From assembly GCF_002903145.1 (NCBI RefSeq), contig NZ_PPDJ01000004.1, forward strand, positions 24,180 to 88,179: DNA of 64,000 nucleotides, read 5' to 3'. This DNA is from Halobacteriovorax sp. DA5. GTDB lineage: Bacteria > Bdellovibrionota > Bacteriovoracia > Bacteriovoracales > Bacteriovoracaceae. This document shows positions 47,102 through 55,293 of the stretch, piece by piece. Position numbers and translations under genes: made by a program. The notes under the pieces were generated by a model. It was not told the origin of the DNA and did no database searches. It worked only from the letters and a program-made list of their open reading frames with translations. The first letter of the stretch is position 1. Each line of letters begins with the position of its first letter.

Positions 47102-48373
47102 ATGAGTAAAGTAGTCAAAAACTTAAGCTTCTGGGTACTCGTCGCAGGTGTACTTGGATATATTTTAGGATCAATTTTTGGTGATCCACTTTGGGCAACG
47201 TCAAAAAACCCTCCAGATATTTATCAAATAATCGTTATGATTAAGGATGTCTTCATCAGTTCACTTAAGATGATGATTGCTCCGATGATTTTCTTCTCAC
47301 TAATTGGTGGGATAATCAGCATAGGTGAAATCACAAAACTTAAGTCCATGGGAATGGTGACGATCACTTACTATATCTCAACAACAATCATCGCAATCTT
47401 TATTGGTCTAACAGCAGTCTTCTTCATTCATCCATGGAAAGACTCTGGAGTAACAATTAAGACTAAGGATTCAATCCAACAGCAAAAGCCTGCTAAGTTC
47501 ATTGCAGAGGGTTCTAACTCAATACCACTTGTCATTAAGAACGTTTTTACAACTGCACTTGTAAATCCATTCCATGCCCTTGCAAATAATAATATTCTTG
47601 GAATTGTTACGGCAGCTCTTCTTCTAGGCTTATCGTTACTAATAGTTCATCACACCTCGAGTCCCCTTTATCAAATCGTTAAGGATCTCAATATAGTCAT
47701 TAATCGGGTACTCCACTGGATTATCAATCTGAGTCCAATTGGTATTTTTGCTATCGTTTTTGATTTTAAGGTTAAGGTATCGGGAGATATTTTCTCCGAG
47801 CTTCTCTCTTTTGCCCTCTTAGTATTTGGGGCAACAATGGTACACGGGCTTCTCGTTCTTCCATCAATTGCATGGTTCTTTGGAGGACTAAACCCAATCA
47901 AACTATTTAAGAAAACGGCAAGGCCTCTACTACTTGCCCTTTCGACTGCCTCAAGTTCAGCAACACTTCCTGTAACAATGCAAACTTGTGAAGAAGAACT
48001 AGGCGTTTCTAAAGGTGTTAGTGGTTTTGTCTTTCCCCTAGGTGCCACAATGAATATGGATGGGACGGCACTATTTGAAGGGATTGCAGCTATCTTTTTG
48101 GCTAACCTTTATGGAATCGAGCTTTCAGGTGTTGCCATGTTCTCTATCTTCTTTATGGCAATGCTCTCTTCAGTAGGAGCACCAGGTATGCCTTCAGGCT
48201 CGATGTCAGGGATGCAGATGGTTCTTCTGGCCGCGGGAATTCCACTTGAAGCAATTGGTATTCTTTTAGTAATCGAGAGACCACTTGATACTTTTAGGAC
48301 GGCCGTAAATGTCGAGGGTGATATTATTGGAGCAGTTGTTACACAAAGATACTTAGATAAGAAATTAACATAA
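47102..48373 (+). CDS. Dicarboxylate/amino acid:cation symporter (DAACS family)
   Basis: 423-residue sodium- or proton-coupled carrier (GltP/DctA/GltPh fold) for glutamate, aspartate or C4-dicarboxylates. The family motif PLGATMNMDGTALFEGIAA is at about residues 310-330, preceded by the serine-rich loop STASSSATLPVT and followed by SVGAPGMPSGSMSGM. Eight or so helices plus two re-entrant hairpins. Good AAAGGA site, followed by a strong terminator. Confidence 0.93.
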   Translation: MSKVVKNLSFWVLVAGVLGYILGSIFGDPLWATSKNPPDIYQIIVMIKDVFISSLKMMIAPMIFFSLIGGIISIGEITKLKSMGMVTITYYISTTIIAIFIGLTAVFFIHPWKDSGVTIKTKDSIQQQKPAKFIAEGSNSIPLVIKNVFTTALVNPFHALANNNILGIVTAALLLGLSLLIVHHTSSPLYQIVKDLNIVINRVLHWIINLSPIGIFAIVFDFKVKVSGDIFSELLSFALLVFGATMVHGLLVLPSIAWFFGGLNPIKLFKKTARPLLLALSTASSSATLPVTMQTCEEELGVSKGVSGFVFPLGATMNMDGTALFEGIAAIFLANLYGIELSGVAMFSIFFMAMLSSVGAPGMPSGSMSGMQMVLLAAGIPLEAIGILLVIERPLDTFRTAVNVEGDIIGAVVTQRYLDKKLT

Positions 48374-48379
48374 AAAAAC

Positions 48380-48407
48380 AAAAGGCCGCTTTAAGCGGCC
48401 TTTTTTA
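48380..48407. terminator. Terminator between symporter and yceI-like gene
   Basis: AAAGGCCGC-TTTAA-GCGGCCTTT with flanking A and T runs, serving both convergent genes. Confidence 0.9.
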
Positions 48408-48428
48408 TTGGAGTCTAAGAAAGTTTAA

Positions 48429-48968
48429 TTATTTTACAACAACATCAAATGCTAAACTAACTTTATCATCAATCGCTTTGTCACCAAGGCTTTTGAAGAA
48501 AGAAGCAGAACCATACTTAAGACCAAAGTCTGTACGATTAAACTCTAGTGAACCAACAAAATTCTTACCATTTTGTGCCGCTAGAAACTTAACTTCTTTT
48601 GTCTTTCCTAAAATTGTAAGGTCAGCAGTTACTGTAAAACCTTCAACTTTTTTAATATCTAGAGTAGCTGTTGGGTACTTTGAAACATGAAAGAAGTCTT
48701 CATTTTTAAGGTGACCATTTAACTTATCTAACCACTCACCTTGAAGGTCTGTCGCAGTAAAAGAGTTCATATCTACAACAACTTTTCCTGATACTAGTTG
48801 ACCTTTTTCAAGCTTAACATCACCTGATTTAATTTTAACTGTACCGAAGTGACGACCAGTTACTTTAGTACCTTGCCAGAAAACAGTAGATTTTGAAGTA
48901 TCAATTTTTTCAGCATAAGTTGCAAATACAGTAAATACCGCAAGGGCCATAACCATAAGTTTATTCAT
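48429..48968 (-). CDS. YceI family exported lipid-binding protein
   Basis: 179 residues with a signal peptide (NKLMVMALAVFTVFATYA). The mature part has the YceI lipocalin-like fold: STVFWQGTKVTGRHFGTVKI, VVDMNSFTATDLQGEWLDKLNGHLKNEDFF, and a C-terminal segment FNRTDFGLKYGSASFFKSLGDKA. YceI proteins bind long-chain isoprenoids such as polyprenyl pyrophosphate or quinones. GGAGG precedes the ATG. Divergent from the LysR-type regulator at 49073. Confidence 0.9.
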   Translation of the reverse strand: MNKLMVMALAVFTVFATYAEKIDTSKSTVFWQGTKVTGRHFGTVKIKSGDVKLEKGQLVSGKVVVDMNSFTATDLQGEWLDKLNGHLKNEDFFHVSKYPTATLDIKKVEGFTVTADLTILGKTKEVKFLAAQNGKNFVGSLEFNRTDFGLKYGSASFFKSLGDKAIDDKVSLAFDVVVK

Positions 48969-48988
48969 AATATTCCTCCATTTGAATT

Positions 48989-49017
48989 ATGATATAATTT
49001 TTAAAATATCTTAACAA
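48989..49017 (-). promoter_or_regulatory. Promoter of the yceI-like gene
   Basis: On the minus strand -35 TTGTTA (49017-49012), 17 bases, -10 TATCAT (48994-48989). The -10 lies inside the imperfect palindrome AATTAT-GAT-ATAATT (48985-48999), a possible regulator site. Confidence 0.55.
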
Positions 49018-49057
49018 AGTATAGAAGAAAATAAAGATCATTATTAAGGACATCTTG

Positions 49058-49066
49058 TGCTATAAT
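49058..49066 (+). promoter_or_regulatory. Extended -10 promoter of the LysR gene, leaderless configuration
   Basis: TGC-TATAAT at 49058-49066 is a perfect extended -10. The ATG at 49073 is where transcription should start; there is no Shine-Dalgarno. Confidence 0.6.
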
Positions 49067-49072
49067 TAGTCC

Positions 49073-49939
49073 ATGATTTGGATAACAATTGAACAAATTA
49101 AATGCCTACAGGCGTTAGAAAAGGCCGGAAGCTTTACTAAAGCAGCCTCAGAGCTAGCTAAGGCAAAGTCTGCGGTAATTTACTCAATTAACAATCTTGA
49201 GGAACAAGTAGGCTTCGAACTCGTCGATCGCTCATCTTATAGGCCACAGATAACAACAAAAGGTCAGGAATTTCTAATCGAGGCCTCAAAGCTTACAAAG
49301 CAATATGATGAATTGATTCACAAGACTCAGCAAATTTCATCAAATGTTGAAACCAGATTATCCATTTCAGTGTCTGGAATTTATGGCCTTGAAAAACTAT
49401 ATCCAATTATCAAGAAGGCCATGGCCCGTTACCCATCCACAGAAATTATTCTTGAGCGTGAAATCCTAAGTGGAGAAAAAATGCTATTGAACGATAGAGT
49501 CGATTTAGCAATTTTTGAAGACCTCTCAAGTATCAAGAATTTTGACTATAAAATTATTGGTAAAGTGGATATGTATCTTGTGGTTGCAAAGGATCATCCT
49601 TTTCTTGATCTACCTAAAAACCAACAAAACTTTAAAGGCCTGGCACAATTTCCACAAATAATTCAACGAAGTACAATTCCAGATGACACAACAAATATTG
49701 GCGTGATTGAGGACTCTCTAAAGTGGAGGGTTACAGATACGCCGTCGAAAAAAGAGATTATTCTAAATGGCTTTGGTTGGGGAAGACTTCCCTATCCACT
49801 AATTGAGAAAGATCTAAAGGCCGGGCGACTAGTACACTTGAAGCATCTTGAGAGTAAAGTCCCAGTCACCTTTTGCTTAGGACACAAAAAAGAGCACCAT
49901 TTAGGAGAAGTGGCCCAATATATCTGGGATTCCTTCTAA
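49073..49939 (+). CDS. LysR-family transcriptional regulator
   Basis: 288 residues: N-terminal wHTH (residues 1-62, LQALEKAGSFTKAASELAKAKSAVIYSINNLEEQVGFELVDR) and effector-binding domain. Divergent from the YceI-type lipid-binding gene, which is its probable target by position. The mRNA may be leaderless. The effector is unknown. Confidence 0.87.
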   Translation: MIWITIEQIKCLQALEKAGSFTKAASELAKAKSAVIYSINNLEEQVGFELVDRSSYRPQITTKGQEFLIEASKLTKQYDELIHKTQQISSNVETRLSISVSGIYGLEKLYPIIKKAMARYPSTEIILEREILSGEKMLLNDRVDLAIFEDLSSIKNFDYKIIGKVDMYLVVAKDHPFLDLPKNQQNFKGLAQFPQIIQRSTIPDDTTNIGVIEDSLKWRVTDTPSKKEIILNGFGWGRLPYPLIEKDLKAGRLVHLKHLESKVPVTFCLGHKKEHHLGEVAQYIWDSF

Positions 49940-50038
49940 AATAGCGCAAATAAATTACCTGATTCTAGCATTTTTTCCCATTTCTTAAGCATTTAGTGCT
50001 AAGTTGCCCCCATTAACACTATAAAATTAAGGTAAGAA

Positions 50039-50422
50039 ATGAAAACTGTTTATATCGGTAATCTCAACTACAAGATCACTGCTGAGCAATTAAAAGGTAT
50101 CTTTTCACGCTTTGGCCGTGTTCAAGACGTGAACCTACTAACAATTCCGGGAACTCAAAAGAGCAAAGGTATTGCATTTATCAAGATGCAAAAAGAGCAA
50201 AGCGCACAAGATGCGATCAAGGGCCTTGATGGGACAACTCTAGACGGAAGAACTGTTAAGGTATCGATTGCTAAAGATAATTTTGAAGAGCAGAAGAAGT
50301 ACAAGAAAGAGACTAAAGCAAAGGTTGAAAAAGAAGAGGCACAAGAGCTAATTATTGAAAAAAAGAAAGCTCGTCGCCGTCGTGGCCTAAATGAATTATT
50401 CGATCACCTAGGTAAGAAATAA
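50039..50422 (+). CDS. RNA-binding protein with one RRM domain
   Basis: 127 residues: RRM at about 1-80 with RNP2 VYIGNL (residues 4-9) and an RNP1-like KSKGIAFIKM (about 40-49), then a basic Lys/Glu/Arg-rich tail (KKARRRRGLNELF). It resembles small bacterial RRM proteins, often cold- or growth-regulated. It begins an operon with the DUF1456 and CvfB genes (1-base overlap at 50422). Confidence 0.88.
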   Translation: MKTVYIGNLNYKITAEQLKGIFSRFGRVQDVNLLTIPGTQKSKGIAFIKMQKEQSAQDAIKGLDGTTLDGRTVKVSIAKDNFEEQKKYKKETKAKVEKEEAQELIIEKKKARRRRGLNELFDHLGKK

Positions 50423-50775
50423 TGACGAATAATGATATTTTAAAAAAGCTTAGAATCGCATTATCTCTTAAGGATTTTGAAATTATCGAAATCTTAAAGC
50501 TAGTTGATTTTGAACTTACAAAATCTGAATTATCTGCAATTTTTAGAAAAGATGACCATCCAAATTATAAAGAATGTGGTGATCAACTTCTTAGAAAATT
50601 TCTTAATGGCCTAATCATTAAGAATCGCGGAACACGTGAAGAAAGAGAGGCCAAGGCACAAGCTTATAAGTCACAGGCCAAACCAGTAGCAAAAGCACCA
50701 ATCAAGAAAAAGGCAAAATCTGATGCTCCATATAGGAAAAAACAATACACTAAAAGTTCTAAAAAAACTTCATAA
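50422..50775 (+). CDS. DUF1456 (YehS-like) family protein, single-repeat form
   Basis: 117 residues. The first 65 (NNDILKKLRIALSLKDFEII to QLLRKFLNGLI) match one repeat of DUF1456, most like the second repeat of E. coli YehS, which has two and is 156 residues long. The C-terminal 45 residues are Lys/Ala/Ser-rich and disordered. The ATG overlaps the RRM gene's stop by one base. Its last 53 bases overlap the start of the CvfB gene in another frame. Function unknown; context suggests RNA or translation. Confidence 0.78.
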   Translation: MTNNDILKKLRIALSLKDFEIIEILKLVDFELTKSELSAIFRKDDHPNYKECGDQLLRKFLNGLIIKNRGTREEREAKAQAYKSQAKPVAKAPIKKKAKSDAPYRKKQYTKSSKKTS

Positions 50776-51559
50776 TGGATATACGCTAGTAGACGAAGAA
50801 AATATCCAGCAGGTATTTCTTCCAGAAAACTTTGCGCCTCTAAAAATTGAAGTGGGCTCAAAAGTTAAGGCCTTTATTTACCCAGATACTCAAGGAGAAC
50901 TTGTTGCAACAACAGAGCTTCCTCTTGCAGTTGTTGGTGAGTATGCCCTATTAGATGCAATTGAAATCCAAGAATTTGGTGCATTCTTTGACTTGGGAAC
51001 TTCTAAAGACCTACTTGTTCCAGGTAATGAGCAAAAAATAAAAGTTAGAAAATACGAGTCTCATATTGTTCGAATTTGTAAAGAAGAAGGTACTGGTCGA
51101 ATCTTTGGGACGACAAAACTTGGAAAGTATATTGAGTCTTCAGACTTCGATATTAATGTTGGAGATGAAGTAGATATTTTTATCGCTCAAGAAAGTGATT
51201 TAGGTTTCAGAGTTATCGTAAATAAGAAATTCATTGGAATGATCTATAAAAATGAAATCTTTCAACGTGTCTCTTGCGGAAAATACTTTAAAGCATTCGT
51301 TAAAAAGCTACGTGAAGATGGGCTTGTCGATGTTGCTCTACAAGAGCAAGGGATTAAAAACCTTGTCGACTCAAAAGACATTATTATCGACTTTCTAGAA
51401 AGAAATGGTGGCTCTAGCTTCTTAAATGATAAAAGTTCTCCGGAAGACATTAAGAACTTTCTAAATATGAGTAAGAAGACGTTTAAGAAAACAATTGGAA
51501 TGCTCTATAAAGACAAGAAAATTACAATCTCAGATAACGGAATAAAATTAAATCAATAA
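50723..51559 (+). CDS. CvfB/YitL-type S1-like RNA-binding protein
   Basis: 278 residues with S1-like OB domains and a C-terminal winged helix, as in CvfB (virulence factor B) proteins. Characteristic opening MLHIGKNNTLKVLKK, EIQEFGAFFDLG (first S1), GRIFGTTKLGKYI, and the C-terminal winged helix SSPEDIKNFLNMSKKTFKKT. The start at 50723 is supported by this N-terminal match, so the 53-base overlap with the DUF1456 gene is probably real. Third gene of a probable RNA-metabolism operon. Confidence 0.87.
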   Translation: MLHIGKNNTLKVLKKLHNGYTLVDEENIQQVFLPENFAPLKIEVGSKVKAFIYPDTQGELVATTELPLAVVGEYALLDAIEIQEFGAFFDLGTSKDLLVPGNEQKIKVRKYESHIVRICKEEGTGRIFGTTKLGKYIESSDFDINVGDEVDIFIAQESDLGFRVIVNKKFIGMIYKNEIFQRVSCGKYFKAFVKKLREDGLVDVALQEQGIKNLVDSKDIIIDFLERNGGSSFLNDKSSPEDIKNFLNMSKKTFKKTIGMLYKDKKITISDNGIKLNQ

Positions 51560-51565
51560 CAATAA

Positions 51566-51597
51566 GAAAGGCCCACAAAATGTGGGCCTTCTTTTTT
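51566..51597. terminator. Terminator between CvfB and CspA genes
   Basis: AAGGCCCACA-AAA-TGTGGGCCTT, a 10-bp perfect stem, followed by a T-run and lying between convergent genes. Confidence 0.9.
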
Positions 51598-51623
51598 AAG
51601 TACTCAATTTATATAATTAAAAA

Positions 51624-51821
51624 TTAACCTTGAACTACTTTTACATTTACGGCACATGGACCTTTAGGACCTTCACCTAATTCGTATTCTACGCTATCAC
51701 CGTCATTTGGCTCTCCACCTTGAACTGATGAAATGTGGAAGAAAAGATCTCCACCGTCATCTTTTGTGATAAATCCAAAACCTTTCGCTGAATTGTAGAA
51801 TTTAACTTTACCTGTACTCAT
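51624..51821 (-). CDS. Cold-shock domain protein
   Basis: 65-residue CSD protein. RNP1 is KGFGFITKDDG and RNP2 is DLFFHISSVQ; the fold covers the whole protein. Single-stranded nucleic acid binding, RNA chaperone type. ACGAGG precedes the ATG. Monocistronic. Confidence 0.94.
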   Translation of the reverse strand: MSTGKVKFYNSAKGFGFITKDDGGDLFFHISSVQGGEPNDGDSVEYELGEGPKGPCAVNVKVVQG

Positions 51822-51924
51822 TTAATTAACCTCGTAATAAAATTATTCGTTAGATACGATTTTACCCTACTGTTTGCATAATTCCTAAGAAAAAAGGAAA
51901 AAAAATTTATTTTGCTGATCCTTG

Positions 51925-52338
51925 TCACTTTGACAGACGCGACGCTTCAAAATGTGCTCGAAATGTACTTTCTAAGTCACTGATATTATGGGTTTCTTTA
52001 GTTGCCTTCGTTCCCCATATTGCTCCAGGCCAAGAACGATCATTTTCATAACGACAGATTATATGGACGTGAAGCTGAGAGACCATATTTCCAAGGGCCC
52101 CAATATTTAACTTTTTAGGGTGATAGTTATCGCTTAGAAAGCGACTTACTTCATTGATTTCCTCAAGAAGCGTCACCTGATCATCCCACGAGAGTTCATG
52201 AATTTCACGAATCTCTTCTCTTTTTGGAACTAAGACTGCCCAAGGATTTTCTTGATCAGGTAAAAGCATAAGCTTTGAAAGTTTCATATCAGTAATTTCT
52301 ATTAAATCTTTTTTAAAAACTTCATGTAGTTTAAACAT
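51925..52338 (-). CDS. HIT family protein
   Basis: 137 residues of HIT fold, with the active-site run in QLHVHIICR followed by ENDRSWPGAIWG. The first His of the HxHxH motif is replaced by Gln, as in a subgroup of bacterial HIT proteins, so nucleotide hydrolase activity is not certain. The start overlaps the flavoprotein gene's end by 8 bases. Confidence 0.85.
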   Translation of the reverse strand: MFKLHEVFKKDLIEITDMKLSKLMLLPDQENPWAVLVPKREEIREIHELSWDDQVTLLEEINEVSRFLSDNYHPKKLNIGALGNMVSQLHVHIICRYENDRSWPGAIWGTKATKETHNISDLESTFRAHFEASRLSK

Positions 52339-53563
52339 TGATACCTTCTTTTTCCTTTATCGATTTCACAACTCGATATGCAGTAGAAAAACATCCCTGT
52401 AAGAGATAGCCACCAGTTGGTGCTTCAAAGTCTAGCATCTCTCCTACAAAGTAATATTGATTATTTTTAATTGCTGACAAGTCATCATTCAATGATTCAA
52501 AACAAACACCTCCAGAAGTAGAAATGGCCTCATCCATTGGTCTGGCCCTTAATACTTCTATCTCACAATCCTTAACCATCGCTGCCAAGTAATTAACATC
52601 TTCCTGTGCTTTTGAGCGATCAAGAACTTCATAAAGTAATGAAGTTGCAATCTTATCGAAATTTAAGTTCTTTCTTAGACGATTAGTTAATGAGTCCTTA
52701 TTTCTACGAGACAATTTCTCAATAACATCTTGCCTCTTTAAGTCTGGTTTGAAGTCGATGTGGAGTTTAGTCGATACTGATTTCTCTAATTCATCTCTAA
52801 GTCCGTTGGAAATAGCGTAGACGGCTCCCCCCTCAACACCGTAAGGAGTCAACATGATCTCACCTCTGGCGTTCTGGGATTCATTAGAAACAACTATATT
52901 TTTAACGAAGCCACGATCAACTTTATCTTGAAAGTGTTTAGACCAATTGATTTCAAAACCACAATTCATGGCCTTTAGTGGTGCAGTCTTCACACCGAGA
53001 GCTTCAATATACTCCATCCAAGCACCGTCACTACCTGTCTTAGTCCAGCTTCCTCCACCCATGGCCAAAATATAGTAATCAGCTTTTTGCGTCTTATTGC
53101 TATGATCGTGCTTAAAGATTAAATCACCATCAGCTGTTATATTAGTAAGACTATGTTTTAAATGAAGATGAAAATTTTCATGAGACTTTAGTGAATTCAT
53201 CCATTGATGTAAGATATCAGCGGCCTTCATTTTCTTTGGAAATACTCTGCCACTAGTACCAATAAATGTCTCAGTACCAAGAGTATTTGCCCATTCGATT
53301 AAATCATTAGCATTGAAGTCTTTTAATAAAGAACGAAAGCGTGCTTCATCCTTAAAGTATTTTTTAGCAAACTCTTCTTGCTTCTCACTATGAGTGAGAT
53401 TGAGACCACTATTTCCAGCGACTAAGAACTTCTTCCCGACACCACCAGTCTGTTCATACAGGTGAACCTCAATTCCCTCAATTTTAGAATTCAATAATTC
53501 AAAAGCACAGAAGAGGCCTGCGGGGCCTCCTCCAACAATGGCAACGACAACTTGATTTGACAT
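52331..53563 (-). CDS. FAD/NAD(P)-dependent flavoprotein, HI0933/BaiN family (TIGR03862-like)
   Basis: 410 residues. N-terminal FAD-binding GGGPAGLFCAFEL (about residues 11-23), then FLVAGNSGLNLTHSE, GRVFPKKMKAADIL and the C-terminal FYFVGEMLDFEAPTGGYLLQGCFSTAY-like end (YFVGEMLDFEAPTGGY). These mark the HI0933-like family; the TIGR03862 branch seems closest. Substrate unknown. Probable operon with the HIT gene. Confidence 0.85.
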   Translation of the reverse strand: MSNQVVVAIVGGGPAGLFCAFELLNSKIEGIEVHLYEQTGGVGKKFLVAGNSGLNLTHSEKQEEFAKKYFKDEARFRSLLKDFNANDLIEWANTLGTETFIGTSGRVFPKKMKAADILHQWMNSLKSHENFHLHLKHSLTNITADGDLIFKHDHSNKTQKADYYILAMGGGSWTKTGSDGAWMEYIEALGVKTAPLKAMNCGFEINWSKHFQDKVDRGFVKNIVVSNESQNARGEIMLTPYGVEGGAVYAISNGLRDELEKSVSTKLHIDFKPDLKRQDVIEKLSRRNKDSLTNRLRKNLNFDKIATSLLYEVLDRSKAQEDVNYLAAMVKDCEIEVLRARPMDEAISTSGGVCFESLNDDLSAIKNNQYYFVGEMLDFEAPTGGYLLQGCFSTAYRVVKSIKEKEGINV

Positions 53564-53600
53564 GATAGAATACTATCACGCAAGCAAGTTGGAGAAAAGT

Positions 53601-54062
53601 CTAAGCAGCTTTTGACGAGATTGTATCCATATCAATTTTGTAGCGCAATGCTTCGATCAAGCGATCCACTTTCTCCTGAGATATTGGCTCATTTCGACGG
53701 GAATCATTGATTAAATCATTCCAAGCAATCACATGATCAATAACATCTAAGTCCATGTCATTTAGTTTAACAAGGGCCAATGGCCAATTTTCAAAGCTTC
53801 TATTTTCGATCTCACGATCAGTCAATAAATTCACATTTTGATGGCGTGGATCCAAAATAATTTTATTATATGTATAAATCACATCATCTTTCTTTCCTTC
53901 AATAACCTGAAAAAAGAAGCCACTATTATACATCAGTACACCTGTCACATCTCTTGCATTATTATTTCGAAATGACGAAGAGACAATCTTATCCAAGTCC
54001 TGCTCAGGCTTAAAATCGCCTGTTTTTTCACTGATATAAATGATTTGATATTCTTTGCTCAT
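53601..54062 (-). CDS. BLUF-domain blue-light photoreceptor
   Basis: 153 residues. The BLUF domain covers about 5-95: YQIIYISE with the key Tyr Y9, NNNARDVTGVLMYNSGFFFQVIEG with Asn and Gln Q52 of the flavin pocket, and the NWPLALVKL segment. The spacing of Tyr and Gln fits known BLUF proteins. The C-terminal 55 residues are helical, with no EAL or other output domain, so it is a short BLUF protein that must act through partners. The start at 54062 is chosen for AAGGTGG upstream. Confidence 0.9.
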   Translation of the reverse strand: MSKEYQIIYISEKTGDFKPEQDLDKIVSSSFRNNNARDVTGVLMYNSGFFFQVIEGKKDDVIYTYNKIILDPRHQNVNLLTDREIENRSFENWPLALVKLNDMDLDVIDHVIAWNDLINDSRRNEPISQEKVDRLIEALRYKIDMDTISSKAA

Positions 54063-54158
54063 AGAGACCACCTTGCTGCACATTTGCTTTTATTATAGAT
54101 GTTTCAAAAGGCAAATGAAGACAAGAATACTTAAATTGCAGCTTAATAATGAATCATT

Positions 54159-55106
54159 TCATTGTGCTTCTACATTGCTATACTTCAGAAAAAACTTAAG
54201 CATTTTTCGATAAAAATAGAGTCTTAAAAACTCCTTATGCTGTCCCTTCTTCACCACAGCAAACTTAATTACTGCATCATCTTCACAGTCACCGTATGTT
54301 TTAATTGTCGTCTCCTTACCACGAACAAACCATGTTGCATTAGTGCGACTTTCATCAGATTGGTTATTACATCGATTGTGATAGATCCACTTATCAACGG
54401 CCTCCTGGGCCCCGATATGCCCAAAAGGATGTTCAGGGTAATAGTCCTTACCCACAAAAGGAATGGTTTTATCTTTTGTGCCGTGGATATGAAATATTGG
54501 CACGGCCTTTACATTAGGGCATGGATCCTGTTCAATGATGACCTCACCATTTTCATCTCTAAGATCAAGAGTTGCACCCAAAACTCCAACTGCTGTAACA
54601 TAATTAGGATAAGTACAGGCCATCTTATAAGAAAAGAATCCACCATTAGAATGTCCAAAGAAATAGATTCGACTCATATCAACTCGATTGAATCGAGGAT
54701 CGTTTGCTATATAGTCGATAAGGTTTTTTATATAGAGAGTGTCATCGACACCGGATTTATAAAAGTCACAACAAAAATTTCCACCGTTCCAATAATGCTC
54801 ACCTTCAATATCCTTACGCCCTTCTGGAGTGAGAATCATGAAGCCAAGAACGTCCTTGTAGAATGAAAGACGAGTAAACATATACTGCAGAAAAATTGAG
54901 CTTGTGTAGCCATGAACATTTACGATGAGTGGCCATTTCTCTTTTTGATAATAGCGCCGAGGCAACTCTAATAGTGCCGCAGGATGTCCTTGTTGTGACA
55001 CATTTAATTTATAAGTTGTTCGAAAATGAGGGTGGCCAGCATAAACAAGAGTGGCCTTAAATAAAAAGAAGATTATCACCACCAGCGTGGCCCAGAATTT
55101 CATCAT
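54159..55106 (-). CDS. Exported PHB-depolymerase-type esterase
   Basis: 315 residues with a signal peptide (KFWATLVVIIFFLFKATLVYA). Alpha/beta-hydrolase with the nucleophile motif GHSNGG (IYFFGHSNGGFFSYKM) and a later IHGTKDKTIPF that carries the catalytic Asp; a C-terminal KKGQH contributes the His. It matches the LpqC/PHB-depolymerase esterase family (feruloyl esterase-like). Substrate not determinable. The start at 55106 is chosen for AAAGGAG upstream. Confidence 0.88.
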   Translation of the reverse strand: MMKFWATLVVIIFFLFKATLVYAGHPHFRTTYKLNVSQQGHPAALLELPRRYYQKEKWPLIVNVHGYTSSIFLQYMFTRLSFYKDVLGFMILTPEGRKDIEGEHYWNGGNFCCDFYKSGVDDTLYIKNLIDYIANDPRFNRVDMSRIYFFGHSNGGFFSYKMACTYPNYVTAVGVLGATLDLRDENGEVIIEQDPCPNVKAVPIFHIHGTKDKTIPFVGKDYYPEHPFGHIGAQEAVDKWIYHNRCNNQSDESRTNATWFVRGKETTIKTYGDCEDDAVIKFAVVKKGQHKEFLRLYFYRKMLKFFLKYSNVEAQ

Positions 55107-55293
55107 TAACTCCTTTCTGACCCCTTGTAATATCAGTATCATACTGATCTGAGCGATCCGGCTCCAGTAAAGTTGAAAGCAATAAAGTAAAAATAATATT
55201 CCTTTAACACTCCCGTAAATCCGTGGACTAATCGCATTAAATAGATTAAGCTATGGGCCGTTAATACATCTAAAATTTAAATAAGGACGATTT

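Noticed and set aside
54237..54866. 209-residue plus-strand open frame
   Set aside because: Antisense to the exported esterase gene, which has signal peptide and catalytic motifs; composition of the antisense product is not protein-like.
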